From Anaerolineaceae bacterium (lineage in GTDB: Bacteria; Chloroflexota; Anaerolineae; Promineifilales; Promineifilaceae), in the NCBI GenBank assembly GCA_002699125.1, contig PABI01000078.1, positions 62,001 to 126,000 on the forward strand: a stretch of 64,000 nucleotides of DNA. The letters are read 5' to 3'. Each line of letters begins with the position of its first letter. The stretch's first letter is position 1. The notes beneath the pieces are model-generated. The model was not told the origin of the DNA, made no database searches, and worked only from the letters and a program-made list of their open reading frames with translations. The translations under genes were made by a program, and so were the position numbers. Below are positions 50,621-59,161 of the stretch, piece by piece.

Positions 50621-52450
50621 TCACGATCGCACATCATTCACAAACTGCCGTTCATACAGTTCACGATACAGTCCCTCTTGCGCCAGCAAATCTTCGTGAA
50701 CACCTTGCTCAACGATACGGCCGTCTTCCACCACACAAATCAAATCGGCGCGACGAATGGTGCTCAGCCGGTGGGCAATAACGATGGCCGTGCGCCCTTG
50801 CAGCAAGCGCTCCAACGCCTCCTGGATCAGCGCTTCGGTTAGCGTGTCTACATTGGCCGTCGCTTCGTCCAGAATCAGCAGGCGTGGATCGGCCAACACG
50901 GCCCGGGCAATGCAGATGAGCTGCCGCTGCCCCAGCGAAATGTTCACCCCGCCCTCCAAAATCTGTGTCTCGTAGCCGTCCGGCAGGGCAGCGATAAATT
51001 CGTGGGCGTTGGCCATTTGAGCAGCTTGGGTGACGGCCGTATCCGCCGCTGCTGCATTGCCAAAGCGAATATTTTCCCCGATGGTGCCCGAAAAGAGGAA
51101 TGGGTCCTGCGACACAATGCCCGTCTGCGCCCGCAGCGATTGCTGCTGCACCGATTGTACATCCATGCCGTCGATGAGCACCTGCCCTTCGGTGGCGTCG
51201 TAAAAACGGGCAATCAGGTTGGCAATGGAGCTTTTACCCGCACCCGTTGGCCCCACCAGAGCCACTGTCTGCCCGGCGGCGATGTGCAAGTTGATGTTGT
51301 GCAGCACCTGCGGCGTCTCCGGCCGGTAGCGGAAGGAGACATCTTTCAGCTCAACCTCACCGCGCACGCGCGGCATTTCTGTTGCATCGGGCGCGTCGGC
51401 TACCGTTGGCTCCGTATCGATCAGGCGCAGCACCTCTGCCCCGCCGGCCATGGCCGACTGCATCGTCGTGTAAAGCTGGCTCAGCTCCTGGATGGGCTGG
51501 AAGAAGCGGGTAACGTAGGCCAGAAAAGCAACCAGAACGCCCAGCGTCACCTCGCCCCGACTTACAGCCACGCCGCCAAACCAGAGCACCACGCCTGTAG
51601 CCAGCATCCCCATGAACTCAATCGTGGGCAAAAACACAAAAGAAAGAGACATCGCATCGACGTGGGCGTCCTTGTTCGATTCGTTGATTTCGTCGAAGCG
51701 GGCCTGGGCTACCTCTTCCTGGGCAAACGCCTGGATGACGCGCATCCCGGCAATGCCTTCGGCCAGATCGCCCACCACGGCGGCCACGCTGGAGCGCGTG
51801 CGCCGGAAAGCGACCTTGGCCCGTCGCGAAAACAGTACCGTCACCAATATCATCAATGGCAAAACGGTAAAAGTGATCAGCGCCAGCCGCGGACTCATCG
51901 AGAGCATGACAATAATAATGCCCAGAAGCACTAGCAAATCGCCAATCAACGTCACCAACCCCTGCGACAGTAAATCGTTGATAACGGCCACGTCGTTCAT
52001 CACCCGCGAAACGGTGACACCAACGATGTGCGTGTCGTGGTAGGCCAGCGGCAGTGCTTGCAAGTGACGGAACATCCCCTCGCGCAAATTGGCTAAGACG
52101 CGCTGCCCCACCCAGCCCAGCAAATAGCGCTGCCCGGCAGACGCACCGTAGAGCAGCACAAACGACCCGGCAGTATAAATGGCTACGCGAATTAAGCCAT
52201 CTGTATTGCCCTGAGCAATGTGCTCGTCGATGGCGATTTTGATCAAGTATGGCACCAACAGCGTCATGCCGGTAGCGATCAACATTAAAAAGGTGGCGAT
52301 GGCCATGTAACGGCCGTATGGCTTCAAATAGGCCAGCATCCGCACCACCACCCGCTGATCGAATAGCTGCCCAGCCTCTTCCTGGCCGAAGCGGTGCAAT
52401 GCCCCGCGTGGCCCCATGTTGGGACCGGTTGATCCGATTGAAAAACTCAT
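50621..52450 (-). CDS. ABC exporter half-transporter (permease-ATPase), second of a pair
   Basis: This 609-aa protein has six transmembrane helices (about 40-320) followed by an ABC ATPase (about 370-600). Walker A is VALVGPTGAGKSS, the signature NISLGQRQL (an LSxGQ variant common in this family), and Walker B LLILDEATANVDT. It is the downstream partner of the gene at 52503, 52 bp away, and the two probably form one heterodimeric exporter of lipid, drug or peptide type. The two halves are not near-identical, which fits a heterodimer. Substrate unknown. Confidence 0.92.
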   Translation of the reverse strand: MSFSIGSTGPNMGPRGALHRFGQEEAGQLFDQRVVVRMLAYLKPYGRYMAIATFLMLIATGMTLLVPYLIKIAIDEHIAQGNTDGLIRVAIYTAGSFVLLYGASAGQRYLLGWVGQRVLANLREGMFRHLQALPLAYHDTHIVGVTVSRVMNDVAVINDLLSQGLVTLIGDLLVLLGIIIVMLSMSPRLALITFTVLPLMILVTVLFSRRAKVAFRRTRSSVAAVVGDLAEGIAGMRVIQAFAQEEVAQARFDEINESNKDAHVDAMSLSFVFLPTIEFMGMLATGVVLWFGGVAVSRGEVTLGVLVAFLAYVTRFFQPIQELSQLYTTMQSAMAGGAEVLRLIDTEPTVADAPDATEMPRVRGEVELKDVSFRYRPETPQVLHNINLHIAAGQTVALVGPTGAGKSSIANLIARFYDATEGQVLIDGMDVQSVQQQSLRAQTGIVSQDPFLFSGTIGENIRFGNAAAADTAVTQAAQMANAHEFIAALPDGYETQILEGGVNISLGQRQLICIARAVLADPRLLILDEATANVDTLTEALIQEALERLLQGRTAIVIAHRLSTIRRADLICVVEDGRIVEQGVHEDLLAQEGLYRELYERQFVNDVRS

Positions 52451-52502
52451 AGAAAACCCTTTGTTTTTAAATTTTCAGGTGTTCAACTGAATGACAAGTG
52501 GG

Positions 52503-54338
52503 CTACTTGCTCACTTGTTCACTTGAAAACTTGACCACCTCTCTCTCCTGCGGCCGCAGCTGCTTATTATAAATCTCTTGATAATGGGCCGATTGGTTTA
52601 GCAGCTCATCGTGCGTACCGCGGGCCACAATCTCCCCTTTTTCCAGAACCAAAATCAGGTCGGCGCGGCGCACGGTGCTCAGGCGGTGGGCGATGACGAA
52701 AGTGGTACGGCCGTGCATCAAATTCTCCAACGCCTGCTGAATCAAGCGCTCCGTTTGCGTGTCCACGCTGGCCGTGGCGTCGTCCAAAATGAGGATGGCC
52801 GGATCGGCCAGCAAGGCCCGGGCAATAGCGATGCGCTGCTTCTGCCCGCCAGACAGCGTCACGCCGCGCTCGCCTACGTGCGTCTCGTACCCCTTGGGCA
52901 GCTCACTGATGAAGTCGTGCGCCTGGGCCGCTTTGGCCGCCGCGATGATGTCCGCTTCGGTAGCATCCGGGTGGCTGAAGGCGATGTTTTCGCCAATGGT
53001 GGCGGCAAACAGCGTCGTCTCTTGCAGCACGATGCCCATCTGGCTGCGCAGCGAGGCCAGCGTCACCTGGCGCAAATCGTGCCCATCGACCAGCACCCGC
53101 CCGCCGGTGGGATCGTAAAAGCGGGGCAGCAAATTCATGATGGTCGATTTGCCTGCACCCGTTGCACCAAGCAGAGCAATCACTTCGCCTGGCTCGGCAG
53201 CAAAGTTGATATTTTTCAGCACCCGATGCCGCTTCAGGTAGCCAAACGACACATCCTCAAACTGCACCTTGCCCATGATTTTGGGTAGATCAAAGGCATC
53301 TGGTGCGTCATCCACGTCGGGAATCTGGTCTAGAATCTCAAAGATGCGCTCACCAGAAGCCGAGGCCATGATAATGGCCGGCAGCACCAGCCCGATGCGG
53401 CGCACTGGCGTGGTGAGCTGGCCTAAATAGGTGGTGAAGGCCACCAGTTCGCCCAGCGTCAGCGCGTCTTGCGTGACCAGCCAGCCACCGTAGCCAATCA
53501 CGGCCACCGTGCCCAGGTTGGCAATCAGGTCCATCATCGGGATGTTGATCGCCTGCAAGCGGGACGACAGCGCCGAGAGGGAAAACCACGTTTCGTTTTG
53601 GTTCACAAAACGGCCGATTTCCGCATCCTCCTGGGCAAACGCTTTGACCACCCGCGCCCCGCGCAAATTTTGCTCTAAATAAGTCGTCAGTACCGCCAAC
53701 TGGTCCTGAATCGCCAGGGAAAGGGGGCGGAAGCGGCGGCCAAAACCCAGCGAGCGCCAGACGAGCAGCGGCATGGTGAGCATCACCAGCAGCGCCAGGT
53801 TGGGGCTCATGACGAAGAGGACAACGGCCGTTGTCAGCAGCAAAAACGCGCCGTCGATGATGCGAAAAGCGGCCCGCCCGGTGAGGAAGCGAATCCGCTC
53901 CACGTCCTGAATGGCGCGGGAGAGCAGTTGGCCGGTTTCGGTGCGGTCGTGGTAGGAGAAGGGCAGGACGGTGAGTTTGTTCTGGATAGCATTGCGCAGG
54001 TCGTAGGCCACGGTTTGCGAGGCTACTTCGGTCCAGCGCCCCTGGAAGAAGGTGAAGATACCCTTGACCAGTGTCAGCCCCAGCAACGCCAGGACTGACC
54101 AGCCCAAAAAGCCAATCTCCTGCTGGCGGATGCCACGGTCGATGATGAGCCGGATAAATTGGGGAATGACCAGGCTCAGCCCGTTGATGATAATCATGGT
54201 GGCGTAGGTGCCGATGACGAGGTTGCGATACGGCCGTAAATAACCAAACGCCCGCCACAAAATGCGCCAGGTATCGCGGTCTCCCCGCTCCACCACGGGC
54301 ACGTCAGGCGTTTCTAGAGGTGTGTTGATCGATGTCAT
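52503..54338 (-). CDS. ABC exporter half-transporter (permease-ATPase), first of a pair
   Basis: This 611-aa half-transporter has an N-terminal six-helix domain (about 30-320, WRAFGYLRPYRNLVIGTYATMIIINGL) and a C-terminal ATPase. Walker A is LLGATGAGKST, the signature LSGGQKQRIAIAR, and Walker B AILILDDATASVDT with the H-loop VIAHRLS. The Walker B carries Asp-Asp (LDDATA) instead of the usual LDEATA, so the catalytic Glu is replaced. That often marks the degenerate site of a heterodimer. Its neighbour at 50621 keeps Glu. It is translated first in the pair. Function is export, substrate unknown. Confidence 0.93.
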   Translation of the reverse strand: MTSINTPLETPDVPVVERGDRDTWRILWRAFGYLRPYRNLVIGTYATMIIINGLSLVIPQFIRLIIDRGIRQQEIGFLGWSVLALLGLTLVKGIFTFFQGRWTEVASQTVAYDLRNAIQNKLTVLPFSYHDRTETGQLLSRAIQDVERIRFLTGRAAFRIIDGAFLLLTTAVVLFVMSPNLALLVMLTMPLLVWRSLGFGRRFRPLSLAIQDQLAVLTTYLEQNLRGARVVKAFAQEDAEIGRFVNQNETWFSLSALSSRLQAINIPMMDLIANLGTVAVIGYGGWLVTQDALTLGELVAFTTYLGQLTTPVRRIGLVLPAIIMASASGERIFEILDQIPDVDDAPDAFDLPKIMGKVQFEDVSFGYLKRHRVLKNINFAAEPGEVIALLGATGAGKSTIMNLLPRFYDPTGGRVLVDGHDLRQVTLASLRSQMGIVLQETTLFAATIGENIAFSHPDATEADIIAAAKAAQAHDFISELPKGYETHVGERGVTLSGGQKQRIAIARALLADPAILILDDATASVDTQTERLIQQALENLMHGRTTFVIAHRLSTVRRADLILVLEKGEIVARGTHDELLNQSAHYQEIYNKQLRPQEREVVKFSSEQVSK

Positions 54339-54442
54339 AAACTGGAACGTATCACGAAAAAATGATTTGGCAAGCAGGGAATATTACTATTTTGGGGTGA
54401 ATACGGCCGTTATAAACAAAGGCTCATCTCCCCGGCAATTGT

Positions 54443-55204
54443 TCACTTTTCACCAGCCTGTTTTGCTTCCAATTGCATTAGCATTTCAAGCGCCTGCGCT
54501 TCAGACGGAGCTTGCAAAACATTGTTACTGGCAAACGCTTCTGCGTCAGGATAGCTAGACTGTCGAATTCGATCAGCTGCCTGAACCAGATCATATTTTG
54601 TGTGCTGCAAGGCAATCTCTCCGTCCAGCAAAAGCCAATCCGCCCTGGTTTGGCCAAACGGCATCCCTACACTGCCCGCATTAACCACGCGCGCGTTTCC
54701 AACTGTTCGCTCAAACTGCATGTGGGTGTGGCCACAAACAACCAGCGAAGCGTTCACTTCCTTAAACCAGGGCAGCAATTTTTCTTCCGGCGTTAAGCGG
54801 GTGAACACCTGGATATCGCTGCGAGGCGTGGCGTGGCAAAACAGGACCTGTCCCCACCCCGCCACCTCTAGCGTGACGGCTGCCGGCCAACTGGCTACGA
54901 ACTGCTTGTGCTCAGGCGTCAATGTTTTAGCCAGCCAATGGGCTTCCTCGTCCGCCCGTTCTGAAAGGCCGCCAGGCGGTTCACCAACCAGAACGCGCAA
55001 AACCTCCGATTCGGCATTGCCACGGATGAAATGTGGGGGGAGCGTGATGCTTTGCAGAAGCTGCAACGTTTCATTGGGCAGTGGGCCAGCCACAACATCG
55101 CCACCGACAACGACAGCATCCACCGCCATATGCTCAATCACCCGGAGCACGGCTTCAAGTGCCGGTAAGTTGCCATGAATATCGTAAACGGCCGCAACAC
55201 GCAT
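54443..55204 (-). CDS. YfcE-type metallophosphoesterase
   Basis: This ~253-aa calcineurin-like phosphoesterase acts on a phosphate ester of unknown identity. The metal-binding motifs are visible as DIHGNLPALEAVL near the start, VVGGDVVAGPLP, FIRGNAE and VCGHTHMQFERTVGN, and a product-side NAGSVGMPFG. The track start (55213) is a GTG; ATG 55204 has AGGGGG about 8 nt upstream and starts MRVAAVYDIHG. It overlaps or abuts the VOC gene (stop 55206), so the two are cotranscribed. Confidence 0.9.
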   Translation of the reverse strand: MRVAAVYDIHGNLPALEAVLRVIEHMAVDAVVVGGDVVAGPLPNETLQLLQSITLPPHFIRGNAESEVLRVLVGEPPGGLSERADEEAHWLAKTLTPEHKQFVASWPAAVTLEVAGWGQVLFCHATPRSDIQVFTRLTPEEKLLPWFKEVNASLVVCGHTHMQFERTVGNARVVNAGSVGMPFGQTRADWLLLDGEIALQHTKYDLVQAADRIRQSSYPDAEAFASNNVLQAPSEAQALEMLMQLEAKQAGEK

Positions 55205-55205
55205 C

Positions 55206-55643
55206 TCAATCACCCCCTTTTGCCGCCTGACGCTTTACCAGCGGGTGATCATCATTCAGCTGGAGCAAATCCCACAAGTTGCCGTACAAATCTTCAAACA
55301 CAGCCACGGTGCCATATTCGGCTTGCTTGGGCTCGCGGACAAAGTTGATGTCTTTGGCAACCATGCTGCGGTAATCGCGCCAGAAGTCATCCGTGTGCAG
55401 AAATAAAAAGACCCGACCGCCCGTTTGGCGACCAATGAACGGCTCTTGCTCCGGCTTTGCGGCGCGGGCCAGCAAGACGGTTGTTCCGCTTGAGCCCGGC
55501 GGGGCCACCACCACCCAGCGCTTGTCCTGTTCTGGCTGGTAAGTGTCTTCGATGAGTGTGAAATTGAGTTTCTCCGTGTAAAAGGCGATGGCCTCATCGT
55601 AGTCACGCACCACCAGGGCAATATGAATAATTTCTTGTTTCAT
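55206..55643 (-). CDS. VOC/glyoxalase-superfamily protein
   Basis: This 145-aa protein has the two-repeat betaalphabetabetabeta fold of the vicinal-oxygen-chelate superfamily. The strand IHIALVVRDYDEAIAFYTEKL opens the domain, with His6 as a likely metal ligand, and VFLFLHTDDFWRDY and TVAVFEDLYGNLWDLL complete it. The glyoxalase I ligand set (H, E, H, E) appears only partly kept. It could be a metallothiol or resistance protein or an uncharacterised lyase. It lies directly upstream of the phosphoesterase gene. Confidence 0.86.
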   Translation of the reverse strand: MKQEIIHIALVVRDYDEAIAFYTEKLNFTLIEDTYQPEQDKRWVVVAPPGSSGTTVLLARAAKPEQEPFIGRQTGGRVFLFLHTDDFWRDYRSMVAKDINFVREPKQAEYGTVAVFEDLYGNLWDLLQLNDDHPLVKRQAAKGGD

Positions 55644-55669
55644 TTTGCAGTCGTTACCTTAAAAGAATG

Positions 55670-55731
55670 GGACGCTGATAAACACTGATTTTTTGTTTTC
55701 AATCTGCGTCAATCCGCGTTTATCAGCGTCC
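55670..55731. repeat. Inverted repeat that supplies the gluconokinase stop codon
   Basis: GGACGCTGATAAAC (55670-55683) and GTTTATCAGCGTCC (55718-55731) are perfect 14-bp complements. On the minus strand the gntK stop (55725-55723) lies inside the first-read arm, so the last codons of the gene come from the repeat. The phrases between, AATCTGCGTC and CACTGATT, link it to the CGCAGATT repeat family. Confidence 0.65.
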
Positions 55732-56229
55732 AATAATTTCAGAAATCATGGAAGCGATATCTTGATCGATGTCTACTACGATAGCTGTGGTTGGGTCTGG
55801 TTCTTCCAAAGCATCAAACTGGCTTTGCAGCATCTCGGCCTTCATGTAATGGCCTTCGCGGTGCTGCATGCGCTGCCAGATGAGATCGAAGCTGCCTCTG
55901 AGATAGACAAAAATGACATTTTCCTGGCCTCGTTTTAGCCGCTGGCGATACTTTTCTTTGAGGGCGGAGCAGGCGAGTACGGCCGTTTCCCCCTGCCCCA
56001 AATGTTCTGCCATCAAATCAGCCAGACGGTCCAGCCACGGCCAGCGATCTTCGTCGTTGAGCGGAATGCCCTGGCTCATCTTGGCTACGTTTGCGGCCGG
56101 ATGAAAATCATCGCCGTCGTAAAAAGAACAGTCCAGCCGCTGCGCCAGCGCCTGACCCACGGTAGATTTGCCGCAGCCAGAAACACCCATCACCACATAC
56201 ACGCGCCCCGATTCAAGTTTGCTCATCAC
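55723..56229 (-). CDS. gntK: Gluconokinase
   Basis: This 168-aa P-loop kinase phosphorylates gluconate to 6-phosphogluconate for the Entner-Doudoroff or pentose phosphate pathway. Walker A is MGVSGCGKSTVGQALA, followed by FYDGDDFHPAANVAKMSQGIPLND, which is specific to GntK. CSALKEKYR is the next family motif. ATG 56229 overlaps the stop of the DUF624 gene by 17 bp, so translation is coupled. Its last residues and stop are encoded by a dispersed repeat. No gluconate permease or edd gene is visible nearby. Confidence 0.95.
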   Translation of the reverse strand: MMSKLESGRVYVVMGVSGCGKSTVGQALAQRLDCSFYDGDDFHPAANVAKMSQGIPLNDEDRWPWLDRLADLMAEHLGQGETAVLACSALKEKYRQRLKRGQENVIFVYLRGSFDLIWQRMQHREGHYMKAEMLQSQFDALEEPDPTTAIVVDIDQDIASMISEIIGR

Positions 56230-56902
56230 TGACCGACTCCTCTACTTGTTCAAGGCCTAACATTTTTAAATCGTCTTCATCCAGATAACGCTGCATGATG
56301 CGCCACGCGCCCCAATACGTGATGAGAGCGGCGGCAGTAAAGGAAATAGTGAGGAAGGTAATACGCGGTAAAAGCAAACTGGCCAGCAGGATGCCAATCA
56401 CGACAAGGGCGACCAGCACACCCCAAAAGGGATGGGCCAAGGCTACGCGCAGTCCATTTTTGAGCAGGCTGCGCAGCGGTTGATCCAGCGTCACGAGCAA
56501 TGGCCAGGCATACACGTTGACCACAACAAGAAACACGCCAAACAATACGGTGAGCGTGAAGGCCGGAACCGCAATAAATTGCTCAAATCCCATTCCGCGA
56601 ATAGCCAGCAGGTTCAAAACGATCAGCCCACCCAAAACCAGGTCGATGATGCCCATCATTGTCGCTTTGAACCAGTAGCGCCGGACGGCCGTCCAAAAGC
56701 TGCTCAACGGGGCATTCGGTGATTGTCCCCGTGCCCACGGTGCAACCGAAGCAAATAAAGCGGCCGTCATCGCCGGAATGGTGACAATCAGCAGCGAACC
56801 AAACAGCCAAAACAGGTTCAACAGAACAAAATTGGCAATTGGGTTTAATCGCTCCAGCCAATCGAGAAGAGGGGAACGGCCGTTTGATCCAGACTCCAAC
56901 AT
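56213..56902 (-). CDS. DUF624/YesL-family membrane protein
   Basis: This 229-aa protein has about four to five hydrophobic spans (NFVLLNLFWLFGSLLIVTIP near the start, then GMGFEQFIAVPAFTLTVLFGVFLVVV). It fits the YesL/DUF624 family, which is often next to sugar ABC transporter or glycan-utilisation genes. The molecular function is unknown. It is in the gap between the lactate operon and gluconokinase on the same strand. ACGGCCGT lies near its start (56875). Confidence 0.85.
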   Translation of the reverse strand: MLESGSNGRSPLLDWLERLNPIANFVLLNLFWLFGSLLIVTIPAMTAALFASVAPWARGQSPNAPLSSFWTAVRRYWFKATMMGIIDLVLGGLIVLNLLAIRGMGFEQFIAVPAFTLTVLFGVFLVVVNVYAWPLLVTLDQPLRSLLKNGLRVALAHPFWGVLVALVVIGILLASLLLPRITFLTISFTAAALITYWGAWRIMQRYLDEDDLKMLGLEQVEESVSDEQT

Positions 56903-57544
56903 TTAAGTTAACAGCACCAGATGCAATTCACGCGGTCCGTGCATCCCCATCACAAGCTGCATGGCGATATCGGCCGTGCGGCTGGGGCCGGTGATGACGG
57001 CAATGTTGCTGTGCTGTCGCGTCTGCTCCAGTCCAGATACTTTTCGCGCCGCCCACCAACTTTCTAAATCGGGCACAATCTGGCCAGCGGTGAGCACGGC
57101 AATGTGAATGGGGGGGAGGAGAGACGAGGCGCGGAAACGGCCGTTACCACTCATCAGCACCAAACTCCCCGTTGCCGCCAGCGCCGCATCCACCCCGGTG
57201 ATGCCCACGCGGACGTCGGCATCCAGCCCCACGCGGCTGACGTTGGCTTTGTCCAATGCTTCAGGCAGACCGGGGACAGGGATGTGAGCCAGGTCCCAAC
57301 TGGAGACGGCCATATCCTCCCCCACAATTTGCAAAATCTCAGCAATCGCCGCTGCTGGACTGCTAGCCTGATGCACCACGCAGGCCGCCTTTTCTGCTTC
57401 CTGCACAAAGCGGGCCTGCAACGCCACTGGCGAGGTATCGCTGAGGGGGACGACTTTTTGGTGGGCTGTAGGTGGTGTGACGGCGGGGAACGGCCGTTTC
57501 GCCTGGCGCAGCTTGCCTAAAATTTCCTCTCGACTACTCATCAT
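56903..57544 (-). CDS. lutC: Lactate utilization protein LutC (LUD domain)
   Basis: LutC is a small LUD-domain protein needed, with LutA and LutB, for oxidation of L-lactate to pyruvate. The 213-aa product has the family fold with VGITGVDAALAATGSLVLMS and AVITGPSRTADIAMQLVMGMHGPRELH. It is the third gene in the lutA-lutB-lutC order of transcription (minus strand), 108 bp after lutB. The gap between lutB and lutC holds a dispersed hairpin repeat. Its stop abuts the DUF624 start. Confidence 0.93.
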   Translation of the reverse strand: MMSSREEILGKLRQAKRPFPAVTPPTAHQKVVPLSDTSPVALQARFVQEAEKAACVVHQASSPAAAIAEILQIVGEDMAVSSWDLAHIPVPGLPEALDKANVSRVGLDADVRVGITGVDAALAATGSLVLMSGNGRFRASSLLPPIHIAVLTAGQIVPDLESWWAARKVSGLEQTRQHSNIAVITGPSRTADIAMQLVMGMHGPRELHLVLLT

Positions 57545-57560
57545 AGTTTCTTTAATGGGA

Positions 57561-57617
57561 CGCAGATTGCCCTGATTTATCTGATAAAAATGATCAGGGC
57601 AATCAGGAAAATCTGCG
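57561..57617. repeat. Inverted repeat between lutB and lutC, CGCAGATT family
   Basis: CGCAGATT (57561) pairs with AATCTGCG (57610), and inside GATTGCCCTGAT (57565-57576) pairs with ATCAGGGCAATC (57593-57604). The outer unit equals the triple repeat at 4341 and the one at 63681. It lies inside the lut operon and could cause partial termination or mRNA processing. Confidence 0.7.
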
Positions 57618-57652
57618 TTCTATTTTGATTCGTGATAAAAATTCGCGGATAC

Positions 57653-59059
57653 TCATTTTTCTTGCTCCTGCCACAGCTGGTGAAACGATTTGGGCGCAAA
57701 TTTGGGCATCGTGCGATATTTCGTCCAGCCGCTCAGCGGCCCCGGCAGCGACTTGGGCTTGAGCAGATTGGTCGCCCTGGCCGCTATCTTGCCGCCAAAA
57801 ACAAAGCGCCCTGGCGAGCGGTTGCCAAAAGCCCACGCTTTCATCCCTATATTCCAGACGGTGTCCCCCTGACCGCGCTGCACCAGCTCATGGCGCAAAT
57901 CCAGCAGCATCCGGGGGATGTCGATGTCCACCGGGCAAACCTGCTTGCACATGCCGCACAGGGTGCTGGCGTGCGGCAACGGGCTAGCGTTTTCCAATCC
58001 GGTGAGCAGCGGCGTGATGACTGCACCAATCGGCCCGGAATAGACCCAGCCGTAGGCGTGGCCGCCAGCCACCTGATAAACGGGACAACCGTTCAAACAC
58101 GCGCCACAGCGGATACAGGCTAGCGCTTCGGCATAATCCGTGTTGTAGATTTGGGAACGGCCGTTATCCACCAAAATCACATACACATGCTCCGGGCCGT
58201 CAGGCTCATCGGAACGACGCGGACCATTCACCAGATGCGTGTAGACTGCCAACGCCTGCCCGGTGGCGCTGCGCGGCAGTACCTGGGTCAGCAGAGCGTA
58301 ATCGGCCACGGTGGGCACGATTTTTTCGATGCCGACCAGCGCCACATGAACGCGGGGTAGACTGGTGACCATACGGCCGTTCCCCTCGTTCATCACCAGC
58401 CCAATGGAGCCGGTTTCGGCCAAAATAAAGTTGCCGCCGGAGACGCCCATATCGGCGCTCAAAAATTTTTGGCGCAGCGTTTTGCGGGCAAAGCGGGTCA
58501 TCTCATTGACGTCGTCGGTAGGTGGCATCGCCGCTTTTTCGATGAGCAAATCGCGGATGCTTTCCTTCGTTTTGTGCACGATGGGGGCCACGATGTGGCT
58601 GGGCGTTTCGTCGCCTAGCTGCACGATGTATTCGCCTAAATCCGTCTCCAACACATCAATGTTGGCCGCTTCCAGCGCGTGGTTTAGCCCCACTTCCTCG
58701 GTCACCATGCTCTTGCTTTTGACTACGGAACGCACGTCGTGCCGCTGGGCAATGTCCAACACATGCTGGTTGGCTTCAGTGGCGTCAACCGCCCACAGCA
58801 CCTCGATGCCATTGGCCTGCATGTTGGCTTCAGCCTGCTCCAGCAAATCGGGCAGGTTGTTGAGGGCATGCCGCTTGACAGCCGCCGCCTGCTGCCGCAG
58901 CATCTGGCCGTGCTCCTGGCTGACGGCATACATAGATGCCTGCCGCTTGGTGAAGGCGGAGTGGGTGCCGGTGGTCACGGCCGTTTGCAAATCCACATCA
59001 TTTATCGCAATCCGCGCCGTCGGGATAAAATTGTTCGACTGAACCTTCATAGCATACAC
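57653..59059 (-). CDS. lutB: Lactate utilization iron-sulfur protein LutB
   Basis: LutB carries Fe-S clusters and a LUD domain for lactate oxidation. In 468 aa, the first ~300 residues are the LUD fold (EVLWAVDATEANQHVL, VVKSKSMVTEEVGLNHALE). A ferredoxin-like domain follows with CIRCGACLNGCPVYQ and CGMCKQVCPVDIDIPRML, two CX2CX2CX3C-type clusters typical of LutB. A C-terminal ~70-residue extension ends the protein. It is downstream of lutA and upstream of lutC on the minus strand. Electrons probably pass to the quinone pool or another acceptor. Confidence 0.95.
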   Translation of the reverse strand: MYAMKVQSNNFIPTARIAINDVDLQTAVTTGTHSAFTKRQASMYAVSQEHGQMLRQQAAAVKRHALNNLPDLLEQAEANMQANGIEVLWAVDATEANQHVLDIAQRHDVRSVVKSKSMVTEEVGLNHALEAANIDVLETDLGEYIVQLGDETPSHIVAPIVHKTKESIRDLLIEKAAMPPTDDVNEMTRFARKTLRQKFLSADMGVSGGNFILAETGSIGLVMNEGNGRMVTSLPRVHVALVGIEKIVPTVADYALLTQVLPRSATGQALAVYTHLVNGPRRSDEPDGPEHVYVILVDNGRSQIYNTDYAEALACIRCGACLNGCPVYQVAGGHAYGWVYSGPIGAVITPLLTGLENASPLPHASTLCGMCKQVCPVDIDIPRMLLDLRHELVQRGQGDTVWNIGMKAWAFGNRSPGRFVFGGKIAARATNLLKPKSLPGPLSGWTKYRTMPKFAPKSFHQLWQEQEK

Positions 59060-59082
59060 TTACCCAAAGTTCTAGAAAATTT

Positions 59083-59150
59083 GCCGCGGAGGACGCGGAG
59101 AACACGGAGAAAAAATGTCAGAATCAATCTCTGCGCTCTCCGCGGTGAAA
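59083..59150. repeat. CCGCGG/CACGGAG-type dispersed repeat between lutA and lutB
   Basis: CCGCGGAGGACGCGGAGAAC is followed by CTGCGCTCTCCGCGGTGAA on the far side, giving partial inverted symmetry around CCGCGGAG. The same phrases occur at 42036-42100. It lies within the lut operon between lutA and lutB and carries no ORF of interest. Confidence 0.6.
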
Positions 59151-59161
59151 AAAATCTGCTT

